Source of the DNA: Desulfolutivibrio sulfoxidireducens | GTDB lineage: Bacteria; Desulfobacterota; Desulfovibrionia; Desulfovibrionales; Desulfovibrionaceae | Length of the DNA stretch: 64,000 nucleotides | Assembly (NCBI RefSeq): GCF_013376475.1 | Contig: NZ_CP045508.1 | Span: forward strand, 3,756,001 to 3,820,000 | Direction of reading: 5' to 3' | In this document: positions 41,284-48,803 of the stretch, one piece after another | Layout: each line of letters opens with the position of its first letter | Position numbering within the stretch: the stretch's first letter is position 1 | Notes under the pieces: generated by a model | Databases searched by the model: none | What the model was told of the DNA's origin: nothing | What the model saw: the letters and a program-made list of their open reading frames with translations, nothing else | Made by a program: the position numbers and the translations under genes

Positions 41284-41450
41284 ACGCCATCTTCCAGGTC
41301 ATCCAGAACCTGTTGCGCCGCAAAAAACGGCCCGAGACCTGCCCCCACTGCGGCAAACCCGTGCCCTGGGACCTTCCGGACCCGCCCGATGGCCAGCCGC
41401 CGCGCTGCCCGTCCTGCGGCCGGTCCCTGTCCCGCGACGAGAACCCTTAA
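41280..41450 (+). CDS. Small zinc-ribbon protein
   Basis: A 56-residue protein whose GTG start overlaps the antiporter stop (GTGA). It has a basic helix (NLLRRKKRPE) and two knuckles, CPHCGKP and CPSCGRS, 23 residues apart, enough for one zinc. The strict coupling to the antiporter suggests co-expression. Such mini-zinc-ribbons are often adaptor-like proteins, but the role here is unknown. Confidence 0.65.
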   Translation: MNAIFQVIQNLLRRKKRPETCPHCGKPVPWDLPDPPDGQPPRCPSCGRSLSRDENP

Positions 41451-41504
41451 GCGCCAGCCGCCCGCCCAAGACATTCCGCCACCAGCATCACAGGAGAGAC
41501 CCTC

Positions 41505-42059
41505 ATGATCGACCGCGAATCCGCCCTGGCCCTGCTTGTGTCCCACAATCCCGAACGCCATCTGGTGTGCCACGCCCTGGAGACCGAGGCCATCATGGCC
41601 GCCATGGCCCGCGAATTGGGCGAGGATGCGGCCCTGTGGGGCGTCACCGGGCTTCTGCACGACCTGGACTATCCCATGACCAAGGACGATCCCTCGCGCC
41701 ACGGTCTGGAGTGTGCCGCGCTGCTTGCGGACAAGCTGCCCCCCGAGGCCGTGACCGCCATCGCCGCGCACAACAGCGAACACACCGGGGTCATGCCCGC
41801 CACCCGCCTGGACTTTGCGCTGCGCTGCGCCGAGTCGGTCACCGGCATGATCTCGGCGGCGGCGCTGATCCGGCCCACGAGGATGGAAGGGCTGGCGCCC
41901 AAGAGCATCAAGAAGAAGATGAAGGACAAGGCCTTTGCCGCGGCGGTGCGGCGGGAGAATATTTACGAATGCGACAAGGCGGGCATGGAGCTGGACAGGT
42001 TCCTGGCCACGGCCATCGCGGCCATGGCGGCCATCGCGCCCGAGGTGGGGCTGGCGTAG
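41505..42059 (+). CDS. HD-domain (HDIG-type) phosphohydrolase-like protein
   Basis: A 184-residue HD protein. The N-terminal VCHALETEAIMAAMARELG supplies the first His, LWGVTGLLHDLDYPMT the HD pair, and SRHGLECAALL and AAHNSEHTG the later His residues, so the metal site appears complete. This group is annotated as HDIG or HAD/HD-type hydrolase and probably cleaves a nucleotide or phosphate ester. GGAGAG precedes the ATG. It is convergent with the HPP gene; a double-hairpin repeat lies between. Confidence 0.82.
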   Translation: MIDRESALALLVSHNPERHLVCHALETEAIMAAMARELGEDAALWGVTGLLHDLDYPMTKDDPSRHGLECAALLADKLPPEAVTAIAAHNSEHTGVMPATRLDFALRCAESVTGMISAAALIRPTRMEGLAPKSIKKKMKDKAFAAAVRRENIYECDKAGMELDRFLATAIAAMAAIAPEVGLA

Positions 42060-42064
42060 TTTTT

Positions 42065-42118
42065 CGGGAGAGGGCGCCGCCCTCTCCCGAACCCTCACCC
42101 GCCATGGGGATCATCCCC
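42065..42118 (+). repeat. Double-hairpin repeat at the HD/HPP junction
   Basis: Hairpin 1: CGGGAGAGGGC / GCCCTCTCCCG (42065-42075, 42079-42089; loop gcc). Spacer AACCCTCACCCGCC. Hairpin 2: GGGGAT / ATCCCC (42106-42111, 42113-42118). It lies between convergent genes and provides the stop codon and last base of the HPP gene. Preceded by TTTTT on the plus strand, i.e. suited to end the plus-strand HD transcript poorly but with an A run for the other direction. Confidence 0.8.
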
Positions 42119-42920
42119 CTGGACCCCGGACAGGGGGGAGGGGAGGACGGCCCGAGAGATCGGAGGGAGGGTCGCCGCACACGATCTCGGCCGTGAAGAA
42201 ATGCTGGAACAAAAGCACGGACACCCCGGCGAACATCACCACCACCCCGGCGAGATACGCAAATGCCGACACGGGCCGCAAGGCCATGAGCACGAAGCCC
42301 GCCACGCACACCCCAAACCCCAGCACCTCGGCCCGGTCCATGTGAATACCGCCCCACGCGGGACAGGCCCCGTCCTCCCGGGCCGGATACTCGAACCAGA
42401 TCCGGTTCCAGGCCAAAGACAAAATCACGGCCAACACCGCGCCCCAGGCCATGTGCACCGGCAACGACAGGGGGTCCACCGGCAGGGGCAGGATGGCCGG
42501 GATCGCCGCCGTGGCCGCCGCCGGCGGATGGTCCGCGTCGAACACCTGCATGAACACCGTGGCCAGCCCCACGGCCAGCCCCAGTTTCAACGGCACGGCC
42601 AGGCCCGGATCATCCACCAGACGCGTGACCGCGAACACGGCCAGAAGCCCGCCCACGGCGGACACGAAATGCCCGGCAATGACCTGCCGGGGCCTGGCCA
42701 CGCGCAGATAGACGCAGGTGGCGCTGAGGAAACAGGTGGCCGCCAGGGGCGGATAAAGCACCCCCACCTGGCAGAGATCGGAAAACAAAGCGATCAGGAA
42801 CAAGAAAAGGCCCGCCCCGACAGACCCCCACAGCAGCCGCGTCAGGGAAATCACCCCCGGCCGATAGACATCCCTCTCGAATTCCCGGCGGCAGGGCAGC
42901 CTGAGGCGTATCTGGATCAT
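42111..42920 (-). CDS. HPP-family membrane protein
   Basis: A 269-residue inner-membrane protein. About six hydrophobic segments lie between residues 28 and 235. The family-defining DADHPPAAATAAI is present at about 127-139. HPP proteins have been linked to nitrite transport in chloroplasts and cyanobacteria; whether this one carries an anion is not shown. It is downstream of the Mo/Fe-S oxidoreductase genes on the same strand with a 91-base gap, so a role with that enzyme is possible. The last few residues (PPVRGPGG) come from the repeat element. Confidence 0.82.
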   Translation of the reverse strand: MIQIRLRLPCRREFERDVYRPGVISLTRLLWGSVGAGLFLFLIALFSDLCQVGVLYPPLAATCFLSATCVYLRVARPRQVIAGHFVSAVGGLLAVFAVTRLVDDPGLAVPLKLGLAVGLATVFMQVFDADHPPAAATAAIPAILPLPVDPLSLPVHMAWGAVLAVILSLAWNRIWFEYPAREDGACPAWGGIHMDRAEVLGFGVCVAGFVLMALRPVSAFAYLAGVVVMFAGVSVLLFQHFFTAEIVCGDPPSDLSGRPPLPPVRGPGG

Positions 42921-43011
42921 GCATGTCCCCCCGCGCCGTTTCCCGCAAGATCACGGGTGTTGCCCGAAAGGCCCGGGCGGTTCCGCAGAAAGCCGCCCGG
43001 GCCGCGTCCGC

Positions 43012-43572
43012 CTACCTCCCCGGACTCTTCACGTACAGGATCGATTGGGTGCTGCGCTTCTTGATCAGAACCTTGCCCTCGGCCTCGGCGTGCATGAGCA
43101 GGATCTCCTTCTCGCCAAAACGCAGGGCGTCGGCCAGACAGACCTCCACGCACACCGGTTCGAGGCCGTGGATGACCCGGTCGTAGCACAGGTCGCACTT
43201 ATGGGCGTACTTGCCCGCGACATCGAACTGGATCACCCCGTAGGGACACTTGGCGATGCACTTCTGGGACCCGGTGCAGGCCGCCTTGTCGATGCGCACG
43301 ATGCCGGTCTGGACGTCCTTGGCGATGGCCCCGGACGGACAGGCCTTGATGCACGGCGGCTTCTTGCAGTGCTGGCACATGACCACCCAGAAATCCTCCT
43401 TGAGATCAGGGTAGGTCCCGGTCAGTTCGCTTTCCACCCGGATATAATGGCTCATGCCGCCGGGCATGGCGTTTTCATGGTCCACCAGGCCGTGATGGTT
43501 GCGGCAGGCGACGATGCAGGTCTTGCAGCCGATGCAGCGGTCGAGATCGACCATGATGCTGAGCTGTTTCAT
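43012..43572 (-). CDS. Fe-S electron-transfer subunit of the molybdoenzyme
   Basis: A 186-residue four-cluster ferredoxin of the DmsB/PhsB/NrfC type without signal peptide. Clusters are suggested by CIGCKTC...C (13-23), CQHCKKPPC...C (66-78), C99-TGS-QK-C105...C109 and CDLC with CVEVC. In the third group the second Cys position is Ser (S102), so only 15 of 16 ligands are present; related proteins with one replacement hold a [3Fe-4S] cluster. The gene begins 12 bases after the catalytic subunit and has GGGGGAA before its start. It would carry electrons from or to the Mo site in the cytoplasm. Confidence 0.87.
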   Translation of the reverse strand: MKQLSIMVDLDRCIGCKTCIVACRNHHGLVDHENAMPGGMSHYIRVESELTGTYPDLKEDFWVVMCQHCKKPPCIKACPSGAIAKDVQTGIVRIDKAACTGSQKCIAKCPYGVIQFDVAGKYAHKCDLCYDRVIHGLEPVCVEVCLADALRFGEKEILLMHAEAEGKVLIKKRSTQSILYVKSPGR

Positions 43573-43584
43573 GGCGTGTTCCCC

Positions 43585-45720
43585 CTACTTGTGGATGTTC
43601 ACCCGGGTGGCCACGTGGGCCTCGCCGCCGCGCAGGTCCTGTTCGTCCAGGTGCGACCCGGCGTCGGCGATCAGCTCGTTGTCGCCGGCCCAGGCCCCGC
43701 GCGAGGCCACCTTGCCCATGGTCTGGCCGAAGCCGTGGATCAGCCCGGCGCACCCGGGCTTGATGCGCTCGGACAGGGCCAGGGGCAGCTTGACTGAACC
43801 CGTGCCCGACTCCACAGTGACCATATCGCCGTCGGCCAGGCCCAGACGCGCCGCGTCAAGGGGATTGAGGATGACCGGATTGGCGTCCACGCCGGAGACG
43901 GGGTCGCGCAACTGGGCGTTGTTCTGGGACCAAGCCCCGGTGTTGTTGAGGAAGATGGTGCGGAAGTTGACCAGGATGAAGGGGAATTCCTTCTCGCCCC
44001 GGCGAAACTCCAGGGGAAGCTCCGGGCTCGGCCACTGCTGGCCGATGTCCGCGTACATCTGCCACTCAAGCTCGATCTTGCCGCTGGCGGTATTGAACTT
44101 CCCGGCGTCCTCGTACTTGCGAAAGCCCGCCGTGCCCGGGGACCACAGCCCGCCGTTGTCCATGAGCTTTTTGACGGACATGCCCACGCCGGACAGCTCG
44201 ATGTCGTAATATTCGACGTCGTCCTTGAAGGCGAAGTATTCCGGAAACATGCGCTTGCCGAGCTCGATCATGACCCGGTTGGCGTGGCGGGTCTCGCCCA
44301 GGGGCTCGATGACCGGCCGGCACAGGGCCGCCGTGTGCCCGTAGTTGTACCACCAGGGCATGTACAGCATCTCCCAGCGCTCGAAGTTGGTCTGGTCAGG
44401 CAAAACCAGGTCCGCCCATTTCATGGTCTCCGAGGGCATGATCTCGGTGACCACGAAAAGCTCCAACTTGTAGTCGCCCTTTTCGTCGCGCATGGTCATG
44501 GCCTTGCGCCATTCCCCGGACCCCATCTCGGACAGGGCCGGATTGCACTCCGAAGCGAAAAAGACCTTGAGGGTCCCCTCCTTGACGGCCTGGGCCGCGT
44601 ACCAAGTGGGTTCCAGAAAGAAGTTGTAGTGGTCGAACTGGCTCTTGTTGGGACCGGTGCGGTGGTAGCCCAGCTCCTTGAGGTTGGGGGCCGGGGGCAC
44701 GGGCGTAACCGGGGCCATGGGCGCGATCTCCGGCAGGGGCTGGCCGCCGGGGTTGTCCAGGTTGCCGGTGATGGACAAAAGGATGCTCCAGACATGGCCC
44801 CAGTCCATGGCGTTGCCGTACATGATGGACTTAAACGCATCGATGGACACGCTTTTGGCCTCGGCGCACATCTTGGCCAGCCTGACGATGTCTGCGGCCG
44901 GAACCTCGCAGATGCGGCTCATGTTCTCCGGGGTCTTGTCCTGGATGAATTCCATGAGCTTTTCCATGTCCCCGGGACGCACCCACTTGTCGCAAAAGGC
45001 CTTGTCGTGGAGGTCGTTTGTCAACAGGTAATGGCACACCCCGAGAAACAGGGCCGCGTCGCCGCCTGGCTTGATGGGAATCCACCAGTCGGCCTTGGCG
45101 GCCTCGGTGCGAAAGATCGGGTCGATGACCACCAGCTTGGCCCCGCGCTTTTTGGCGTTCAGGATGTCCCGGGGCACGCAGGCGTCGTCCAGGCAGCCGA
45201 AGGGATGCCGGCCGGAGAGGATCATCAGCCCCCCCTTGGGCACGGTGTAGTACATGGGGGCGATGTGGTGGTTGGGGAAGCAGCCGAAGGTGTGCAGGTG
45301 GGCCATGATCTTGCCCGAATCGCAGTGGGGCAGGCCGGTGGAGATGAACCCGCCCACGGCGTTGACAAAGCGCCACTTGGGGTCGGTGGTGGAATGGGGG
45401 AACATGGAATAGGTAAACGTGTGGGCCTCGCCGCGATCCCGCAACTCCCGCAGCTTTTTCTCCATGATGTCCATGGCCTCGTCCCAGCCGATGCGTTCGA
45501 ACTTGCCCTCGCCGCGCTCGCCCACCCGCTTGAGGGGGTATTTGAGGCGTTCCGAGGAATACAGGGTGGTGATGCCGGCCATGCCCTTGACGCACATCTT
45601 GCCCCTGGCCAGGGGATTGCCCTTGACCTCCTTGACCACGCCGTCCTCGACGCGGGCCAGAATGGCGCATTCCGCCTTGCATTGGTAACAGACGGTGGGG
45701 ATCCATTCGTTGTGGTGCAT
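43585..45720 (-). CDS. Cytoplasmic molybdopterin oxidoreductase, catalytic subunit
   Basis: A 711-residue enzyme of the DMSO-reductase (CISM) family. The N-terminal 4Fe-4S site is C11-x2-C14-x3-C18-x24-C43, followed by Lys at 45, as in enzymes that pass electrons through this cluster. The likely Mo ligand lies in GLPHCDSGK (C132). The C-terminal pterin-binding domain begins near residue 600. There is no twin-Arg signal, so it acts in the cytoplasm. The substrate is not clear: formate dehydrogenase, thiosulfate/polysulfide reductase and hydratase-like branches all share this layout, and no Sec codon is present. GGAGG precedes the start. Operon with the Fe-S subunit; the sigma-factor fusion lies upstream. 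Confidence 0.88.
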   Translation of the reverse strand: MHHNEWIPTVCYQCKAECAILARVEDGVVKEVKGNPLARGKMCVKGMAGITTLYSSERLKYPLKRVGERGEGKFERIGWDEAMDIMEKKLRELRDRGEAHTFTYSMFPHSTTDPKWRFVNAVGGFISTGLPHCDSGKIMAHLHTFGCFPNHHIAPMYYTVPKGGLMILSGRHPFGCLDDACVPRDILNAKKRGAKLVVIDPIFRTEAAKADWWIPIKPGGDAALFLGVCHYLLTNDLHDKAFCDKWVRPGDMEKLMEFIQDKTPENMSRICEVPAADIVRLAKMCAEAKSVSIDAFKSIMYGNAMDWGHVWSILLSITGNLDNPGGQPLPEIAPMAPVTPVPPAPNLKELGYHRTGPNKSQFDHYNFFLEPTWYAAQAVKEGTLKVFFASECNPALSEMGSGEWRKAMTMRDEKGDYKLELFVVTEIMPSETMKWADLVLPDQTNFERWEMLYMPWWYNYGHTAALCRPVIEPLGETRHANRVMIELGKRMFPEYFAFKDDVEYYDIELSGVGMSVKKLMDNGGLWSPGTAGFRKYEDAGKFNTASGKIELEWQMYADIGQQWPSPELPLEFRRGEKEFPFILVNFRTIFLNNTGAWSQNNAQLRDPVSGVDANPVILNPLDAARLGLADGDMVTVESGTGSVKLPLALSERIKPGCAGLIHGFGQTMGKVASRGAWAGDNELIADAGSHLDEQDLRGGEAHVATRVNIHK

Positions 45721-45913
45721 CTGCGTTCCTCCGTTGATGGTATGGTCGTCTTCCCGGTCCGGGCCCTCGGGAACGAAAACCGGTCCGCCGTTGCCTGCCG
45801 TTTCAAGGGAAGAGCGGGCGGCGGCCGAAAAAGTTACCTCACGGAAAAAAACATTTCAGGGACTTTGGAAACGGCCGCCGAGGCGGGGATGCCGCTTCGG
45901 ATGCGCACGCGGG
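45721..45913 (-). promoter_or_regulatory. Leader region between sigma fusion and molybdoenzyme gene
   Basis: 193 bases with an AT-richer centre (a seven-T run on the minus strand near 45845-45852). This is the place where the upstream sigma factor would be expected to act. TGAAAC and GGTAAC sequences could be ECF -35 boxes but no convincing -10 partner is seen, so I do not name a promoter. Confidence 0.3.
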
Positions 45914-47296
45914 TCAGACGAAATCCGGACAGACGAAGCGGCAAAGGTCGAAGGGGACGGCCGTGCCCCTGTCGTGTTTGATCTGCGGCAAAAAGAGCCT
46001 CATGCGCTCGACGCGAGGCGTCAGGTCGTCGAAGGTGACGATACCCCGGCGAAGGACTGAGAGCACGACGTCCCGGGGGATGCCGGTGCATGCGGCCTGG
46101 ACCTCGGCGCCCAGGCCGGGATCGTCGCGGACCCTGTCCCGGGCCTGAAGCAGCCGGCGCACGTAGTCGCGCACCACGTCGGGATGGTTCCGGACGAATT
46201 GCCGGCGCACGGCCAGGATGCAGCAGGTGTGCCCGGGCAGGATGTCCTTGGAAAAAAGCACGGTCCGGCCGAGCTTCTCCTGCATGCACTTGGCGCCCCA
46301 GGGCTCGGCGCAGAAAAAGGCGTCGATCTTCCCGGAGCGCATGGAGGAGATCACGTACGAGGGATTGATGACCGCCTGGCTCATGCCCGCCAGTTCGGAC
46401 CGGCCGCCGACCAGAAGATCAAGAAGCGCCTGATGGGTGGAATACGGCGCGGGCAGGCCAAGCCGCCGCGCTCGTCCCCCGGAGGAGACCGACAGGGAAC
46501 TGCCGTCGTGGTGGGCGTCCAGGACATGCACGAGCCCTGTCCCCTCCGCCTCGAGGCGCATGGCCAGGGGGGCCATGATGAAGGCCGCGTCCACCCGCCC
46601 CCGGCGCAGATCCTCGCAAAGCGTGTGCCAGGAAAGATAGCGCCGCTGGACCAGGGGCATGGGCCGGTCCCGGAAAAGCACCTGGGCGGCCATGGCCAGC
46701 AGGTGGTCGGTGATGGGCATGTACCCCACGCGCAGGATGCCCTCCCCGCCGTAGGGGAGCATCCTTTCCCGCAGAATCTCCCGGGCGGCGTGCAGCCGCT
46801 TTTTCACCGTGCCCTCGCCAAGCCCCATGGCCGTGGCGATGTCCCCGGTGGTCAGGCCCTGGCCGTAATGTTGCCGGGTGATGTCCCGCAGATGTTCGGG
46901 CAGGGAGTCCACGGCCGTGTCGAAGGCGGCCCGGAGTCTGGCGGCGTGCAGGTCGTCGGCCGGATCACCCGCCTGGGGGATGGGAAGCCGACCGTGTTCG
47001 TCCAGGTCGTCCAGAGACTCGGCCGGATGCTGGCCCATGGCCAGCCTGGTACACTGGGAGCGGACGATGGCCAAAAGCCAGGCCGGGAAGGCCTCGGGCT
47101 CGCGCAGGCTTGGCAGCGATCGAAAAACCGTGAGAAAGGCCTCCTGGACCGCGTCCTCGGCCAGGGCACTCCCGGGCAGCCTGCGCCGGGCGATGCGCAG
47201 GGCCAGCGGATAGAACCTGGTGGTGAGCGCCCGCCAGGCCTGGGGTTCGCCCGCAAGCGCCAGGCGAACCAAATCGCCGGTAAGATGCGTGTCCAT
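45914..47296 (-). CDS. ECF sigma factor fused to an NrtA/CmpA-like binding domain
   Basis: A 460-residue protein with two parts. Residues about 8-75 are sigma-2 (WRALTTRFYPLALRIARRRL..AEDAVQEAFLTVFRS) and about 115-168 sigma-4 (SLPEHLRDITRQHYGQGLTTGDIATAMGLGEGTVKKRL). After the short linker LRERMLPYGGEG a periplasmic-binding-protein-like domain begins at ILRVGYMPITDHLLAMAAQ and continues to the end, with AFIMAPLAMRLE, INPSYVISSMRSGKIDAFFCAEPW and RRQFVRNHPDVVRDYVRRLL, the pattern of nitrate/bicarbonate/sulfonate (NrtA/CmpA/SsuA) binding proteins. It has no signal peptide, so the domain should sense a ligand in the cytoplasm. It is upstream of the molybdoenzyme on the same strand. Confidence 0.82.
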   Translation of the reverse strand: MDTHLTGDLVRLALAGEPQAWRALTTRFYPLALRIARRRLPGSALAEDAVQEAFLTVFRSLPSLREPEAFPAWLLAIVRSQCTRLAMGQHPAESLDDLDEHGRLPIPQAGDPADDLHAARLRAAFDTAVDSLPEHLRDITRQHYGQGLTTGDIATAMGLGEGTVKKRLHAAREILRERMLPYGGEGILRVGYMPITDHLLAMAAQVLFRDRPMPLVQRRYLSWHTLCEDLRRGRVDAAFIMAPLAMRLEAEGTGLVHVLDAHHDGSSLSVSSGGRARRLGLPAPYSTHQALLDLLVGGRSELAGMSQAVINPSYVISSMRSGKIDAFFCAEPWGAKCMQEKLGRTVLFSKDILPGHTCCILAVRRQFVRNHPDVVRDYVRRLLQARDRVRDDPGLGAEVQAACTGIPRDVVLSVLRRGIVTFDDLTPRVERMRLFLPQIKHDRGTAVPFDLCRFVCPDFV

Positions 47297-47350
47297 GCTC
47301 CCGCCGCCTGGTGAAACATGCCCTCCCGAGGGATGATCACGCCTTTGATG

Positions 47351-47378
47351 ATTATCAGGACTGTGGGAGCGAAGGCAA
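47351..47378 (-). promoter_or_regulatory. Sigma-70-like promoter of the sigma-fusion gene
   Basis: On the minus strand TTGCCT (47373-47378) and GATAAT (47351-47356) are 16 bases apart. The start would be near 47345, about 50 bases before the ATG. TGATGATTATCA overlaps the -10 and is a partial palindrome. The opposite direction of this 226-base gap must also hold the promoter of the glycosyltransferase gene. Confidence 0.45.
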
Positions 47379-47522
47379 GCGGACGGTGCGGACGCGAAAC
47401 GCCACTGCGTTCTCTTTTGGATTGCCCTCACCCGGTTTCCCCGGTAAGCCTGCCCTCGCGGGGCCTCACCCGCCGAGACCTCCCCTTCTTCCAGCCCCGC
47501 GACGCACGACCAAGGAGTCCAC

Positions 47523-48578
47523 ATGGCCAAAATCCTCTACGGGGTGCACGGCTCCCAGCACGGCCACGCCATCCGGGCCACGGTGGTGGCCCGGCACCTG
47601 CCCCATCACGAATTTCTGTTCATCTCCAGCGAGGAGGGGGCCGAACTCCTTGGCCGGGAATTTCGCGTGGAGCGCTTCGAGAACCCCGGCACCCGCTACC
47701 GAAAATACAAGGTGGACACCCTGGCCACCGTGGCCCTGGCCGCGCGCACCCTGGCCCGCCGGGGCCGGGAACTGGACCGGCTGGCCCGGATCATCGATGA
47801 TTTCAAACCCGACGCGGCCATCTCCGACTACGAATATTTCGTGCCCATCGCGGCCAAACGGGCGAACATCCCCTGCCTGTCCCTGGACCACCAGCACGTC
47901 ATCTCCTGCTGCGCCCACGACATCCCGGCCGCCCTGCGCCTGGACTACTACGGCATCCTGGCCTCGATCCGCTTCCTTTTCAGCAACTGCACGGATTACC
48001 TGGCCATCTCCTTCTACCAGCCGCCGGTCAAACCGGGGCTTCGGGCGCGCATCGCCCCGCCGATCCTGCGCGACAGCGTCTTCCGCTTCACCCCCACCGA
48101 CGGCGACCACATCCTGGTCTACCAGAGCTGCTCCATCTGCGACGCCTTCGTGCCCTTCCTAAAAACCCTGGACCGCGAGTTCCGGGTCTACGGCTACGAC
48201 ATGGACCGCACCGAGGGGAACCTGACCTTTCGCGGCTATTCCGAGGAGGGGCTTTTGGCCGACCTGTCCTCGTGCGCCTACGTCATGTGCGGCGGCGGCC
48301 ACAACCTCATGTCCGAGGCCCTCTCCTACGGCAAACCCATCATGTCCTTTCCCGTGGGCGGGGCCGTGGAACAGCACCTAAACGCCGTCTACCTCGAAAA
48401 GCTCGGCTACGGCCGCCACCTGGACATGATGCGGCTGTCCAAAAACATGGTGTCCGATTTCGAGGCCGCCCTGCCCTCCCGCCGCGCGGCCATCCGCGCC
48501 GCCAATTTCCGGGGCAACGAACTGGTCTTCGACCTGGTCGAGGGATTCGTCAAAACCGGCCGACTGGCCCTGGCCTGA
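47523..48578 (+). CDS. GT28-like glycosyltransferase family protein
   Basis: A 351-residue GT-B fold protein. It begins AKILYGVHGSQHGHAIRA, the nucleotide-sugar transferase start with a Gly-rich loop, has SDYEYFVPIAAKRANIP at mid-length and a donor-binding C-terminal part, MCGGGHNLMSEALSYGKPIMSFPVGGAVEQHLNA, that is typical of MurG/GT28-type enzymes. AAGGAG lies five bases before the ATG. Related proteins of this length occur singly in archaea and sulfate reducers and remain uncharacterised; a role in surface glycan or glycolipid synthesis is likely. Confidence 0.8.
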   Translation: MAKILYGVHGSQHGHAIRATVVARHLPHHEFLFISSEEGAELLGREFRVERFENPGTRYRKYKVDTLATVALAARTLARRGRELDRLARIIDDFKPDAAISDYEYFVPIAAKRANIPCLSLDHQHVISCCAHDIPAALRLDYYGILASIRFLFSNCTDYLAISFYQPPVKPGLRARIAPPILRDSVFRFTPTDGDHILVYQSCSICDAFVPFLKTLDREFRVYGYDMDRTEGNLTFRGYSEEGLLADLSSCAYVMCGGGHNLMSEALSYGKPIMSFPVGGAVEQHLNAVYLEKLGYGRHLDMMRLSKNMVSDFEAALPSRRAAIRAANFRGNELVFDLVEGFVKTGRLALA

Positions 48579-48594
48579 GCCGGAGTCAAGGGGT

Positions 48595-48617
48595 CCGGGG
48601 GGAATGATTCCCCCCGG
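48595..48617 (-). repeat. Hairpin 2 of a double-hairpin repeat after the GT gene
   Basis: CCGGGGGGAA / TTCCCCCCGG (10-bp perfect stem, loop tga). Read on the minus strand the order is GGGGCTGCCGCCCC hairpin, GGACCCCGCC spacer, this hairpin, GGACCCCTTGA, the same architecture as the copy at 33555. The whole 225-base gap to the next gene is occupied by this copy, the tandem units and about 110 bases of leader. Confidence 0.8.
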
Positions 48618-48626
48618 GCGGGGTCC

Positions 48627-48690
48627 GGGGCGGCAGCCCCGGTTCGTGCCTGGGGCGGCAGCCCCGGTTCGTGCCTGGGACGGCAGCCCC
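48627..48690 (+). repeat. 25-bp tandem repeat, 2.5 copies, each with a hairpin
   Basis: Units begin at 48627, 48652 and 48677. Each has the core GGGGCGGCAGCCCC (the third GGGACGGCAGCCCC) followed by GGTTCGTGCCT. Each core folds as a small hairpin. It appears to be hairpin 1 of the adjacent repeat amplified in tandem. Confidence 0.85.
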
Positions 48691-48803
48691 GAGGCCGTGG
48701 CTTTGCTTGCCGTTTGCCTGTTTTTTTGGCAGTGGATTTGTTTTTTCGGGATGCAAGTGATCGCCGCATATTCGCCGTGAAATCGTCACCCAAGGAGAAA
48801 TCC

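Noticed and set aside
39336..41450. 704-codon frame shadowing the Kef antiporter
   Set aside because: It is a GC-rich shadow frame rich in Arg, Pro and Gly. Only its last 57 codons, the zinc ribbon, look real and are called separately.
45721..45913. ECF-type promoter before the molybdoenzyme
   Set aside because: TGAAAC and GTAAC -35-like sequences are present but no credible -10 partner at the right spacing, so a specific promoter call would be a guess.
48726..48742. Sigma-54-like TTGGCAGTGGATTTGTT before the BMP importer operon
   Set aside because: The spacing fits but the -12 box has GT instead of the invariant GC.
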